This document shows, piece after piece, positions 18,945-28,010 of a DNA stretch of 53,107 nucleotides. The position numbers and the translations under genes were made by a program. The number at the start of each line of letters is the position of its first letter. Positions within the stretch are counted from its first letter, which is position 1. The notes below the pieces were generated by a model. The model searched no databases. It was not told where the DNA came from and saw only the letters and a list, made by a program, of their open reading frames with translations. This DNA is from an uncultured Planctomycetaceae bacterium (GTDB taxonomy: Bacteria > Planctomycetota > Planctomycetia > Pirellulales > UBA1268): assembly GCA_913052575.1 (NCBI GenBank), contig CAJXFK010000008.1:1-53107 (forward strand), given 5' to 3'.

Positions 18945-20192
18945 CTACTTCGCGAATAGGGGCTCGAGATGCCTTTCGTAGAGGTTGGTGGTAACCTGTT
19001 CTGCAACAATCTCACGATGTTCTTTTAACAGGTTTGTGTATCGAGAGCCTTCAGCAGCAGCTACCTTGAAGGCAATGTGCAGGAGTTGCCGAACGTGGGG
19101 GTTGAATCGGCTATCAGTCTGAATATGGCGAATAGTTGCAGCAGTATCGGAACCAGAGAGCGCTTCAAAGTTGTCCACCGAGAGCAATTGGTTGGGATTG
19201 ATATCAATCACCGTTGCATATGGCTCGCAGAGTTCTTCACGATTATTCATTGCATATCGATATACGTCACGAACAAGACGAAGCCCATCACCCTCCGCTT
19301 CGGCGAGTCCAATGAGTTCTTCGAGCCACGTTGTGCCAGCCGTTTTAAGATGAACCCCGGAACCGGTCGCGTGTAGTACCCGACGGATAATAGGATACAG
19401 AGAGAATTTGTCACTCCCAGAATGAACAGAAAGTTTGAGTGTCTCTGGGAGTCCATACTGTTTCACTGCGAAGGCACATACCGCAACATCATCTGAGAAT
19501 TCTTGCTCGAATTGTGCAAGATCGCCCACGTAGTCGACCCCCTTGTTGAATCGGCCTGTAAACTTCGGAGCAACCGTTTGCACAGGAATCTTGGCGTCGG
19601 CTAATAGTGCCAGTATGACGAGTAACTCAGGCGGGGTTTGTGGCTCATCAGTTTCATCCATACTCACTTCAATCACAACATCATCGCCACGAGATTGAGC
19701 GATATGGTTGTAGATTACAGACGCGTCCCTGCAGGCTTTGTAATATTTTCGGACGATACGAGCCGTCCCATCCTCAGAGAGACGAATAACCTTGGTAATG
19801 CCTGGTATGGAGACGGGCTTACAAAGTTCTGGGTGAGCGGCAACAAAGGTATGTATATCGGATTCATCAGCTGCTTCACCAATTGAATCCGCAACATCAA
19901 TGGTGAAAAAATCACTTGAACTAAGATACCCGTCTACGGTTTCAAGACGAATGTGATCAGCGTCAACATACCAAGGTCCTTTCCAGCCGGACTCAGCGAT
20001 GGCTACTGCTGCCGCCGCGCGAACATCTTCTGGTTTGCTGCCAATAAAACCATGCTCCCGATGTGATTTATTCCAGACAGGTGAAACGTCGACACCCTCT
20101 TCGGCTAGTCGTTGAAAAGCAGCGAGTTGGGCTTTGGCTTCATGCCCGAAGCGGTCACCGACGCCAAAAGAGAAACGGGGCAAAGTTCGCAT
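18945..20192 (-). CDS. UxaE/tagaturonate epimerase family protein
   Basis: MRTLPRFSFGVGDRFGHEAKAQLAAF, WYVDADHIRLETVDGYLSSSDFFTIDVAD, KLSVHSGSDKFSLYPII; family assignment from memory of motif layout. Confidence 0.65.
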   Translation of the reverse strand: MRTLPRFSFGVGDRFGHEAKAQLAAFQRLAEEGVDVSPVWNKSHREHGFIGSKPEDVRAAAAVAIAESGWKGPWYVDADHIRLETVDGYLSSSDFFTIDVADSIGEAADESDIHTFVAAHPELCKPVSIPGITKVIRLSEDGTARIVRKYYKACRDASVIYNHIAQSRGDDVVIEVSMDETDEPQTPPELLVILALLADAKIPVQTVAPKFTGRFNKGVDYVGDLAQFEQEFSDDVAVCAFAVKQYGLPETLKLSVHSGSDKFSLYPIIRRVLHATGSGVHLKTAGTTWLEELIGLAEAEGDGLRLVRDVYRYAMNNREELCEPYATVIDINPNQLLSVDNFEALSGSDTAATIRHIQTDSRFNPHVRQLLHIAFKVAAAEGSRYTNLLKEHREIVAEQVTTNLYERHLEPLFAK

Positions 20193-20272
20193 GGTAGTCC
20201 GTAGGGGTTGAGGGGGACATCTAGTTCACGTATTCAATAGCCTAATTTACGGTCGAAATCTGTGGGATAGTG

Positions 20273-20302
20273 ATTCTTGACTGTCTAATAGCTATTCTTG
20301 AC
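20273..20302. promoter_or_regulatory. Candidate AraC-family operator: two ATTCTTGAC direct repeats 21 bp apart
   Basis: ATTCTTGAC at 20273-20281 and 20294-20302, between divergent UxaE-like operon and AraC-family gene. Confidence 0.5.
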
Positions 20303-20305
20303 CTC

Positions 20306-21241
20306 ATGCCAACACTCAAAAAGTTGAACAATAAAGGAAAAAGGCTTCCCTCTTTCGTCTCACGGCAGGTGATTACGTCAAAGCGTTATTTTGTTGACCT
20401 CCTGCCAGACCAGACGCGTGCACTTTCAGTCGCGTGTGGTGGTTATGAACAAGTCAGCAAAGACTATGTCATCAGTCGGACTGACTTTCCATATTTTTGT
20501 ATTGAATATGTTTGTGCTGGGAGTGGACGGGTTTGGCTTGGTGAAGGTGCGACGTACGCCCGTATGGAGGATGCGTTGCCGCTGCATAAGGGGACACTCT
20601 TTGCTTATGGCCCTGGTGTTCCTCATCGCATAGAAACCAACAGCAGCCAAACGTTACGGAAATACTATGTTGACTTTGTCGGCCGCCAGGCAGGATCACG
20701 GCTTCGGAGAATGGGGCTTGTAAGTGGGTCAGTTTTACGAGTCAGTCATCCAGATGAGATAAGCGAAGTCTTCGATCTTATGTTGCGGTGTGGCTCTCCC
20801 GCTTCCGTCCACAGTAAAACTCTGTGCACTCAACTACTTGGCGTGCTGTTGGCGAAGGTAAACCAAAGGGTGCTGCCGAAAGAGGCAGTTGATGATCGTG
20901 CGTTTAGAACCTACGAACGATTTCGGACCTTGCTCATCGAACGTTGTGTTGATTGGCAGTCAGTTGAGTCGGTGTGTGTCGCGGCAGGAATCTCACCGGA
21001 ATATGCGTGTCGTCTTTTTGCAAGATACGGAGAGGATAGCCCCTATCGTTTGTTGACCCGACAACGCATGAGTCTGGCTGCTGAATGGCTTGCTCACGAA
21101 CAGATATTAGTTCGCGACGCTGCACTACGCCTTGGCTATCAAGACCAATACCAATTTTCCCGCACATTTAAGCGTGTGTTCGGTCTCGCGCCAGGGTTTT
21201 TTCGGCAGGGACACAATATTGCGACCGTTGCAACAGAATAA
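20306..21241 (+). CDS. AraC-family transcriptional regulator
   Basis: N-terminal cupin-like region and C-terminal HTH: VAAGISPEYACRLFARYGEDSPYRLLTRQRM, LGYQDQYQFSRTFKRVFGLAPGFFR. Confidence 0.88.
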   Translation: MPTLKKLNNKGKRLPSFVSRQVITSKRYFVDLLPDQTRALSVACGGYEQVSKDYVISRTDFPYFCIEYVCAGSGRVWLGEGATYARMEDALPLHKGTLFAYGPGVPHRIETNSSQTLRKYYVDFVGRQAGSRLRRMGLVSGSVLRVSHPDEISEVFDLMLRCGSPASVHSKTLCTQLLGVLLAKVNQRVLPKEAVDDRAFRTYERFRTLLIERCVDWQSVESVCVAAGISPEYACRLFARYGEDSPYRLLTRQRMSLAAEWLAHEQILVRDAALRLGYQDQYQFSRTFKRVFGLAPGFFRQGHNIATVATE

Positions 21242-21243
21242 AT

Positions 21244-22437
21244 CTACTGAGACGATTCCTGTCCGATCGCATCTCGTAGGTAATTCGAGGGTTCGTAGTC
21301 TTGAATGACGATTTCCGTCGTATCGCCCCGCACCATTCGTGCCTGTTTCACATAAATCTCAGGGGTTTTTGACGGTGAGAATAAAATGTCATCGTGGGTC
21401 GCGTGCAGTTTCTCGGCGAATAAATCGGGAGTGAGATGTCCACCGAGATGATCACTCCGGCCCGTGGCTACATGAAGTGTTCCTAGAACCTTTTCGTCCT
21501 GAATGTCTCGGCCGGAAACAGGAAGGTCTTGTGTTCCGAATCCCAATTCACCAATTTCACCCGTCACAGGATCTATTTTCAACTTGTGATTAAATGCCTT
21601 TATCAAATCAGCATCTCCAGCAACCAAATTCGCTGTGGTGATGCGTCCACCGGAAACCTCCATGATTGCGAGGGTGCCGTCATCAAATTTCATCGGAAAT
21701 TTGCCAGATGCTCCTGTGGGGACGAAATAGACTTCTCCAGCTGGCAGGTTTGCGATATCGGGAGCTCTCCCAAGGCAAAGGCCATGACTCTTCTGTGCGT
21801 CTTGGCCACCGCACTGAATGGTCAATTGGTATCTCACGTCATTCAGTTCAAAATCAATTTCAAATAAATCAGCATTTGTCAAAGCAAGTCGCATCTTCTC
21901 GGCTTCTTGACTGACATCTCGATAGTCAACAGCAAGTCCTGTGGCAAGAATAATGTCGTTGAGGCCATGAAGTGTTGCTCCGCGAAAGCCAAATTCCTTA
22001 GCGAAGGCCGTAAGGGGAGCAGTCGCCGAAAAAGTCGAAATACAAAGAATCAGGTCATATTTCGTGTAAACCGAGTCCTTTAACGAAATGGCCGTGCCGG
22101 TTGAGTCAACTGCTTCATCAGGTAGATCGAGGTTACTGCCACCAGTCTCCTGATAGGCAAACATCTCCCCACCGGTGACACCAAGCTTTTCTGCGAGGCC
22201 TTGCTCCAAGCCCTGATAAAAGACCTCATATGCTTTCCGCTGTACGGAGAGTTCGGGATCCTGCAAAAACGCAAAATCGCGCATCTGGCTGGTATCAGAA
22301 AGATCAATTAGGATCGCCACTCGGCAACCTTGTATGGGCTCAAATACTGTCCCGAGTAATCGTTCCAGATCAAAACTCGGGAAGTCTTCAATTGTACGTC
22401 GTACAATTGGGGTCGGTTTCATTGTTGCAGTACTCAT
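21244..22437 (-). CDS. M29 aminopeptidase-like protein
   Basis: NLPAGEVYFVPTGASGKFPM..DGTLAIMEVSGGRI, GELGFGTQ, GRSDHLGGHLTPDLF metal-ligand-like pattern. Confidence 0.55.
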   Translation of the reverse strand: MSTATMKPTPIVRRTIEDFPSFDLERLLGTVFEPIQGCRVAILIDLSDTSQMRDFAFLQDPELSVQRKAYEVFYQGLEQGLAEKLGVTGGEMFAYQETGGSNLDLPDEAVDSTGTAISLKDSVYTKYDLILCISTFSATAPLTAFAKEFGFRGATLHGLNDIILATGLAVDYRDVSQEAEKMRLALTNADLFEIDFELNDVRYQLTIQCGGQDAQKSHGLCLGRAPDIANLPAGEVYFVPTGASGKFPMKFDDGTLAIMEVSGGRITTANLVAGDADLIKAFNHKLKIDPVTGEIGELGFGTQDLPVSGRDIQDEKVLGTLHVATGRSDHLGGHLTPDLFAEKLHATHDDILFSPSKTPEIYVKQARMVRGDTTEIVIQDYEPSNYLRDAIGQESSQ

Positions 22438-22500
22438 AATGTAGTTATAGCAAACTCGCCGCCGGCGTCCGCTTTCAAATTTTATTCATTTGCTGGCACC

Positions 22501-25128
22501 ATGAACAAATGCACAGATGTCGAAGCCTTTCCTAATAATCTGCCTGTCGCAGGGGTACTTCAGGAGGTATTAGCTGCATCCCAGTCAGGTCCGGTAGTCG
22601 TGTGTGCACCCCCGGGTTCAGGAAAAACACTACTTGTCCCGGCAGCCATGCACGACTCCCTTCTCGGGAGGGGAACTGTCGTTTTGGTGCAGCCGCGACG
22701 GTTTGCGGCGCGAGCCATTGCACGGCAGATTGCAGCCATGCGCGGGTGTCAACTCGGCGAAGAGGTCGGGTATCGGGTCCGGTTCGATTCGCGCGTGTCG
22801 CAGGCGACAACACTCTGCGTGCAAACAACGGGTGTTCTACTTCGCCAACTTGTCACAGACCCCACGCTATCCGGTGTTGCGTGTGTCGTTCTGGATGAAT
22901 TTCATGAGCGTTCACTCGATATGGATCTCGTCTTGGGCCTGCTGAAGCGGCTCCGAGAGGTAGGACGACCAGACTTATCGATAGTGATAATGAGCGCGAC
23001 GCTTGATGCGGGTGCCCTCAGCCGATTTCTGGACGGAGCAGAAGTCATTACAGCGAATGCACGGTTGTTTCCTGTCGAAATAACATATGCTCAAAATACT
23101 GGTCCACAGATATCACTCAGAAATTTGCCAGATGTCATTCAGCAAACCTTACCAAAGGCGTTACGCGAGACATCAGGCCACGTCCTTGTTTTTCTTCCAG
23201 GTGTCGGGGAGATCTTTGCAACAGCGAAAGCGGTTGAAGCAGATGTGGAACGCGCAGGGCACCGGCTTGTAAAACTCTTTGGTGACCTCCCAGCAGAGCA
23301 GCAGGATGAAGCCTTGCAGGATGACGGTCGCCGTAAAATTATTCTTGCGACCAATATTGCAGAAACGTCAGTAACTATTCCCGGAGTCACGGGAGTCATT
23401 GATAGTGGGTTGGCACGACAACTGCATGTCTCTTCAGCGACAGGGCTGCCACAGTTACAAACGCTGGCGATTTCACAGGCATCAGCAGCTCAGCGTGCGG
23501 GAAGAGCCGGCAGAACCGCAGCTGGCAGATGTTGGCGTCTCTGGAGCGAAGCTGCGGACCAGCGGCGTCCACAGTTTGAAAGGCCTGAGGCACTGCGGGC
23601 AGATCTTACACAAGCGATTTTATTGTTGAAGGTGATCAATCAGACTGGGGCGTTCCCGTGGCTGGACGAACCATCTCCCGAATTCCTGACAAGGGCCCAT
23701 AAACTTCTTGTAGATCTTGGTTGCGTACATGAAAAAACGGAGGGCCACGGTCTTTCATATGATGTGACAGACCGAGGTAGGGATGTTGCGAGTCTGCCGC
23801 TCCATCCGAGACTGGCAACCTTGTTAATCGAAGGCGGACGGGCAGGGGTGCTTCGTGAGGTATCGCTTGCAGCTGCACTACTCACCGAGCGAGATCCCTT
23901 TCGGGCTGGCGGACGGTCTGGAGATGGCCCACGCGATCGTGTTGAGGCTCATGTTCGTTCAGATCTCTATGAGAAAGTACGTGTGATGCAGCATTTCAAC
24001 CTGGAGCGCGCCGATGTGAACATGTCTGTCTTAGCACCGGTTCACCTTGGTGCTGCCAAATCAGTTTCCCGGGCGGCACAACAATATATTGAGCTCGCTT
24101 CACAGTGGAGTGGCCCACGGGCGACGGATAGTGAAAGCATTTTCCGGCGGGTTTTCCTGACTGCGTTTCCAGACCGGCTGTGTCGGGTACGGGCCGGCTC
24201 AGCTGAGCGTGGAACGATGGTTGGGGGACGGGGCGTACGGTTAGGCAAGCAAAGTTCTGTAAGGCATGAGAAGTTTTTTATTGCAATCGATATCGATGAT
24301 TCGAACCATGAAGTCACGGTACGGTCTGCTTCAGCAGTTGAACCGCAGTGGCTTACGATTAATGGTTCTTTTAAAGAGCATCTTTCAGTTTTTCACGATG
24401 TGACATTCAATCAAGCAAGGAAACGGCTTGAGGGAAGAAGGAAGGTGTCATGGCATGGACTGATCTTGGAGGAATCACCCCAGGCCATTGCAGACGAAAA
24501 TCAAGCACTCGACATACTCTTTGAGCAAGCACTTCGGAAGCCACTGGAGGTACTACCGGAAGAAAAGACTGAAGCAGCAGGTTTTCTTCTACGTGCACAT
24601 TGGCTTCGGCAGGTGCGACACGGAAAATTTGATGTTCTTGCAGAAAAGCTGGATCGAACCCTCGATACAGAGTCTCTTCTTCGCAACGTGCGGAGCGATG
24701 CCCATGGATTTCGCTCATTTGAAGATATACAGAATACAGATTGGATGATGCTCTTTGCATCGCTGCTTGGGATTGATGGAGTCGCTTTAGTGAATAGGTT
24801 GGCACCAGTTCACTGCATGCCGCACAATGGAAAAAAATATAAAATCGAATATGCCATAGGCAAGCAGCCAGAAGTACGGATTCGTATTCAAGAACTCTTT
24901 GGAGTCGTAGAAATCCCAGGTCTTGTTGATGGAGAAGTCACTCTCACGCTTCAGCTTCTTGGGCCAAACAATAAGCCACAGCAGCGAACGGATGATCTTA
25001 TGGGTTTCTGGTTGCATACCTATCCGACGGTGAGAAAAGAGATGAAGCATCGATATCCAAAGCATGCGTGGCCAGAAGACCCAACAGTCGTAGTTCAGAA
25101 AAAGTTGGGACGCTCTAAAAATGTCTGA
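22501..25128 (+). CDS. hrpB: ATP-dependent helicase HrpB
   Basis: APPGSGKTLLVPAAM, VVLDEFHERSLDMDL, MSATLDAG, NIAETSVTIPGVTGVIDSG, QRAGRAGRTAAG; 875 aa with HrpB C-terminal region. Confidence 0.92.
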   Translation: MNKCTDVEAFPNNLPVAGVLQEVLAASQSGPVVVCAPPGSGKTLLVPAAMHDSLLGRGTVVLVQPRRFAARAIARQIAAMRGCQLGEEVGYRVRFDSRVSQATTLCVQTTGVLLRQLVTDPTLSGVACVVLDEFHERSLDMDLVLGLLKRLREVGRPDLSIVIMSATLDAGALSRFLDGAEVITANARLFPVEITYAQNTGPQISLRNLPDVIQQTLPKALRETSGHVLVFLPGVGEIFATAKAVEADVERAGHRLVKLFGDLPAEQQDEALQDDGRRKIILATNIAETSVTIPGVTGVIDSGLARQLHVSSATGLPQLQTLAISQASAAQRAGRAGRTAAGRCWRLWSEAADQRRPQFERPEALRADLTQAILLLKVINQTGAFPWLDEPSPEFLTRAHKLLVDLGCVHEKTEGHGLSYDVTDRGRDVASLPLHPRLATLLIEGGRAGVLREVSLAAALLTERDPFRAGGRSGDGPRDRVEAHVRSDLYEKVRVMQHFNLERADVNMSVLAPVHLGAAKSVSRAAQQYIELASQWSGPRATDSESIFRRVFLTAFPDRLCRVRAGSAERGTMVGGRGVRLGKQSSVRHEKFFIAIDIDDSNHEVTVRSASAVEPQWLTINGSFKEHLSVFHDVTFNQARKRLEGRRKVSWHGLILEESPQAIADENQALDILFEQALRKPLEVLPEEKTEAAGFLLRAHWLRQVRHGKFDVLAEKLDRTLDTESLLRNVRSDAHGFRSFEDIQNTDWMMLFASLLGIDGVALVNRLAPVHCMPHNGKKYKIEYAIGKQPEVRIRIQELFGVVEIPGLVDGEVTLTLQLLGPNNKPQQRTDDLMGFWLHTYPTVRKEMKHRYPKHAWPEDPTVVVQKKLGRSKNV

Positions 25129-25765
25129 AGACAAAAGAGATTGGGCTGAGACAAAGCAGCGCGACGAGCAGCGTAAGCCGAGCAAATGGCTTGCACGACT
25201 CCAGCGATTTGTAGCAACTGAGCGACAAAGGGCTCGGCCGAAGTCAGAACTTTCTAGGCAACGCATCGAACCGACTGAGAATGCTCGTGTTGCTGAACGA
25301 CAACTACTCGAACATCACATTGGGAGTTGGTTAGCTTGTCTTGATGAACTGCTTGTGGGCGTCAATCGGTGGCAAGCAAAACTGCCCGCCGTTGTCATTA
25401 CCACAAACCCCGTCGGAATTACTGCATGTAATAATCTAGCCCTGAATGAATCTCTTCACGATGCGTTGCTGCGGTGCTGCTGTCTTACAGAAAATGAGTA
25501 TCGGTATTGGTGTAAGCAAGAACCGGATGTTCAGTTTGAATCTCATATAAATTATTGGGCGTGGATAAAAACCTCAGTTCCTGCTGTGCGAGCGAAAGAG
25601 TTTTATAAATTCCCAATAGCCAAAGGTAGCGCATATTGGTTGCTAAGGCATGGCGTGAGCGGTCTTGGTGAATACGATTTTTTCGACTGCAAAGTATTTG
25701 AGTGGGACGGCATGAAACCGACGTTGCTTACGGAGCACTTCCGAGAGAGTGTGCCCTCTGTGTAG
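25121..25765 (+). CDS. Hypothetical protein, translationally coupled to hrpB
   Basis: 214-aa ORF overlapping the hrpB stop by 8 bp; no family recognised. Confidence 0.65.
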   Translation: MSEDKRDWAETKQRDEQRKPSKWLARLQRFVATERQRARPKSELSRQRIEPTENARVAERQLLEHHIGSWLACLDELLVGVNRWQAKLPAVVITTNPVGITACNNLALNESLHDALLRCCCLTENEYRYWCKQEPDVQFESHINYWAWIKTSVPAVRAKEFYKFPIAKGSAYWLLRHGVSGLGEYDFFDCKVFEWDGMKPTLLTEHFRESVPSV

Positions 25766-25779
25766 GGTTCCGCTGATCA

Positions 25780-25812
25780 CTTATTCAAATAAGGATTAGT
25801 TTCCGTTATGAT
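25780..25812 (+). promoter_or_regulatory. Candidate sigma70-type promoter with palindrome over the -35
   Basis: TTCAAA (25784-25789), 17-bp spacer, TATGAT (25807-25812); palindrome CTTATTCAAATAAG 25780-25793. Confidence 0.5.
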
Positions 25813-25826
25813 CGCGTTACTAATGC

Positions 25827-25860
25827 AATGTCTGGTAGTTAAAAATGTCTGGTAGTTAAA
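25827..25860 (+). repeat. Perfect 17-bp tandem duplication immediately upstream of the hydroxyacid dehydrogenase start
   Basis: AATGTCTGGTAGTTAAA at 25827-25843 and 25844-25860. Confidence 0.95.
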
Positions 25861-25863
25861 AAA

Positions 25864-26850
25864 ATGAAACCCCGCATTCTCGTTACAACAACCTCATTTC
25901 AAGACACCCCTGGCAGACACCATGAGATGCTGGCTGATACGGGGTGGGAGATTATCAAGGAACGTGGGCCACTGTCTGAGGTAGATACGCTGGCAGCGGT
26001 GGGTGCAATTGATGGTTATATTTGCGGCGATGACGTCATCACACGAGCTGTACTTGAACGGGCGTGTCCCCGGTTAAAGGTGCTGAGCAAGTATGGTATC
26101 GGTGTGGATAAAATTGACGTGGATGCAGCCACAGAAATGGGCCTGCCGTTACTTTTTACTCCAGGTGTGAATCATACAACGGTAGCCGAGCATACGTTTT
26201 TGTTACTTCTCTCAATCGAGAAGCATCTGCTGTTTCATGCAGATTCAACTCGGCAAGGTGGCTGGAAGAGAAAAACAGGCCGTGAGATTGCTGGGAAAAC
26301 AATAGGTATTGTCGGTATGGGCCGTATCGGGAAAGAGGTTGCCAGGCGTGCAAAGGCCTTTGGCATGACCGTAATCGGATATGACGTTTATTGGGATGAA
26401 TCCTTTGCCGGCGAGCACAAGATCGAACGAGTGAATGACTTTCACGATCTCTTTCCCCGGGTTGACTATCTTTCGCTTCATACAAATCTGACACCGGATA
26501 CTCGCGAACTTATTCGTGATGAGACAATTAAACTTTTGAAAGATGATGCAGTGATATTGAATTGCGCGCGTGGAGAGATAGTAAATACGAATGATGTTGC
26601 CAAAGCCCTGGAGTCTGGTGCGTTGCGCGGTTATGGGACTGATGTGCTTGATGAAGAACCACCAGCCAAAGATCATCCACTTACAAAGTTGCCAAATTGC
26701 TTGGTGACTCCGCATATTGGTTCACGTACTCTTGAGAGTGTTCAGCGGCAGGCAGTTGCTGCTGTGACAAATCTTGTTCAAGCAATGCGGGGCGAACCAC
26801 CGCTTGCGCAGGTTAATCCAACGGTTGTTGTCCAGAATGTTGTGGGGTAA
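25864..26850 (+). CDS. D-2-hydroxyacid dehydrogenase (phosphoglycerate dehydrogenase-like)
   Basis: GKTIGIVGMGRIGKEVARRAKAFGMTVIGYD, NCARGEIVNTNDVAKALESG, GYGTDVLDEEPP, VTPHIGSRTLES. Confidence 0.9.
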   Translation: MKPRILVTTTSFQDTPGRHHEMLADTGWEIIKERGPLSEVDTLAAVGAIDGYICGDDVITRAVLERACPRLKVLSKYGIGVDKIDVDAATEMGLPLLFTPGVNHTTVAEHTFLLLLSIEKHLLFHADSTRQGGWKRKTGREIAGKTIGIVGMGRIGKEVARRAKAFGMTVIGYDVYWDESFAGEHKIERVNDFHDLFPRVDYLSLHTNLTPDTRELIRDETIKLLKDDAVILNCARGEIVNTNDVAKALESGALRGYGTDVLDEEPPAKDHPLTKLPNCLVTPHIGSRTLESVQRQAVAAVTNLVQAMRGEPPLAQVNPTVVVQNVVG

Positions 26851-26879
26851 TTCCATTCATTGAGACCAGCCTTATAAGG

Positions 26880-27992
26880 ATGAAAGAAGGTGAAATGGCA
26901 GAGTTGTTTTATGTTGTTCCTGTCGAGGAGCATGAGCGGGTTGTCTGTGCTGCATATGTAAATCGTGGATTTACAAGCACTGAATCAAAGCAGGCAGCAC
27001 GGCTTGCGACGGCAGCTACGAAACATGGTATTCGGACCCATAATGCAATCAAAGCGATCCACCTCGACGACCTTTTTGGGTCGAGGGTTGGGGGGTGTGT
27101 GCCCGGGGTCGCTGTACAACGGTTGGGCACAAGGTTTGATGCAGTAGAAGTCTGGGATGGGAAAAAAAAGCTTGGACAGGCCGTTGCCTGGGAAGCAATC
27201 GAACGCTGTATTGAACTTGCAGAAATACATGGCTCGGGCACGGTATCGGTCGACAACGCATTTCACTATCTGTGGGGCGGTGGGTACGTCATGGAAGCTG
27301 CAAAGCGTGGCTACATCGCTGTAACCAATTGCACGGCATCGCTCGCTGAGGTTGTTCCGTTTGGAGGAGTATTTCCGACTCTCGGTACCAATCCCCATTC
27401 TTGGGGTTTTCCAACTACCGATGCAGTCGGTTTTCCAATTGTAATTGACTGGGCAACGTCAGTCATCGCAATGGGAAGAGTGCAGCAATTCCAGAGAGAG
27501 GGAAAGCAGCTCCCTCCGAATGCAGCTGTTGATAAAGACGGCAATCCAACGACTGATCCACATGCTGCGGTATCACTCATGCCGTTTGGTGCCCATAAGG
27601 GGTACGGGTTGGCATTAATGAACGAGGTCATCGCAGCTTTTATCGGTGGTTCAGTACCGACGATTCGAAGTCGGCAGCAGGTAGATGGTGAGAAACAGGG
27701 CTGCAACTTCTTTTTTCAGGTGTTGCATCCCGAGGCATTGTCAGCCGGACTATTTGCCAAGAATAGGTCGCAAATGGAAAATGTAAAAGTGGTTATCGAA
27801 GATATTCTTGGCCACGGCAACGATTCGTGCCTTCTGCCGGGACAGTTGGAGGCTCAATTTGCAGCGCGCAGCGAAGAAGCCGGTGGTCTCCTCTTTTCGG
27901 AGGCCGAGGTAGATGCGTTGAATGAGATTGCTACCGAAGCTGGTACACAGCGGTTTGAAAAGCAAGTATTAAAAAATGTTTCTGTTAGTTGA
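26880..27992 (+). CDS. Ldh-family (malate/L-lactate/ketogulonate-type) oxidoreductase
   Basis: TKHGIRTHNAIKAIHLD, GSGTVSVDNAFHYLWGGGYVMEAAKRGYIAVTNCTASLAEVVPFGG, TNPHSWGFPT, FGAHKGYGLALMNEVIAAFIGGS. Confidence 0.85.
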   Translation: MKEGEMAELFYVVPVEEHERVVCAAYVNRGFTSTESKQAARLATAATKHGIRTHNAIKAIHLDDLFGSRVGGCVPGVAVQRLGTRFDAVEVWDGKKKLGQAVAWEAIERCIELAEIHGSGTVSVDNAFHYLWGGGYVMEAAKRGYIAVTNCTASLAEVVPFGGVFPTLGTNPHSWGFPTTDAVGFPIVIDWATSVIAMGRVQQFQREGKQLPPNAAVDKDGNPTTDPHAAVSLMPFGAHKGYGLALMNEVIAAFIGGSVPTIRSRQQVDGEKQGCNFFFQVLHPEALSAGLFAKNRSQMENVKVVIEDILGHGNDSCLLPGQLEAQFAARSEEAGGLLFSEAEVDALNEIATEAGTQRFEKQVLKNVSVS

Positions 27993-28010
27993 TTACAAAG
28001 AGGAGTAAAA

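Noticed and set aside
23399-24805. Several medium antisense or alternative-frame ORFs within hrpB (23399-23629, 23636-23878, 24407-24805)
   Set aside because: Shadow ORFs in a long, well-supported coding region.
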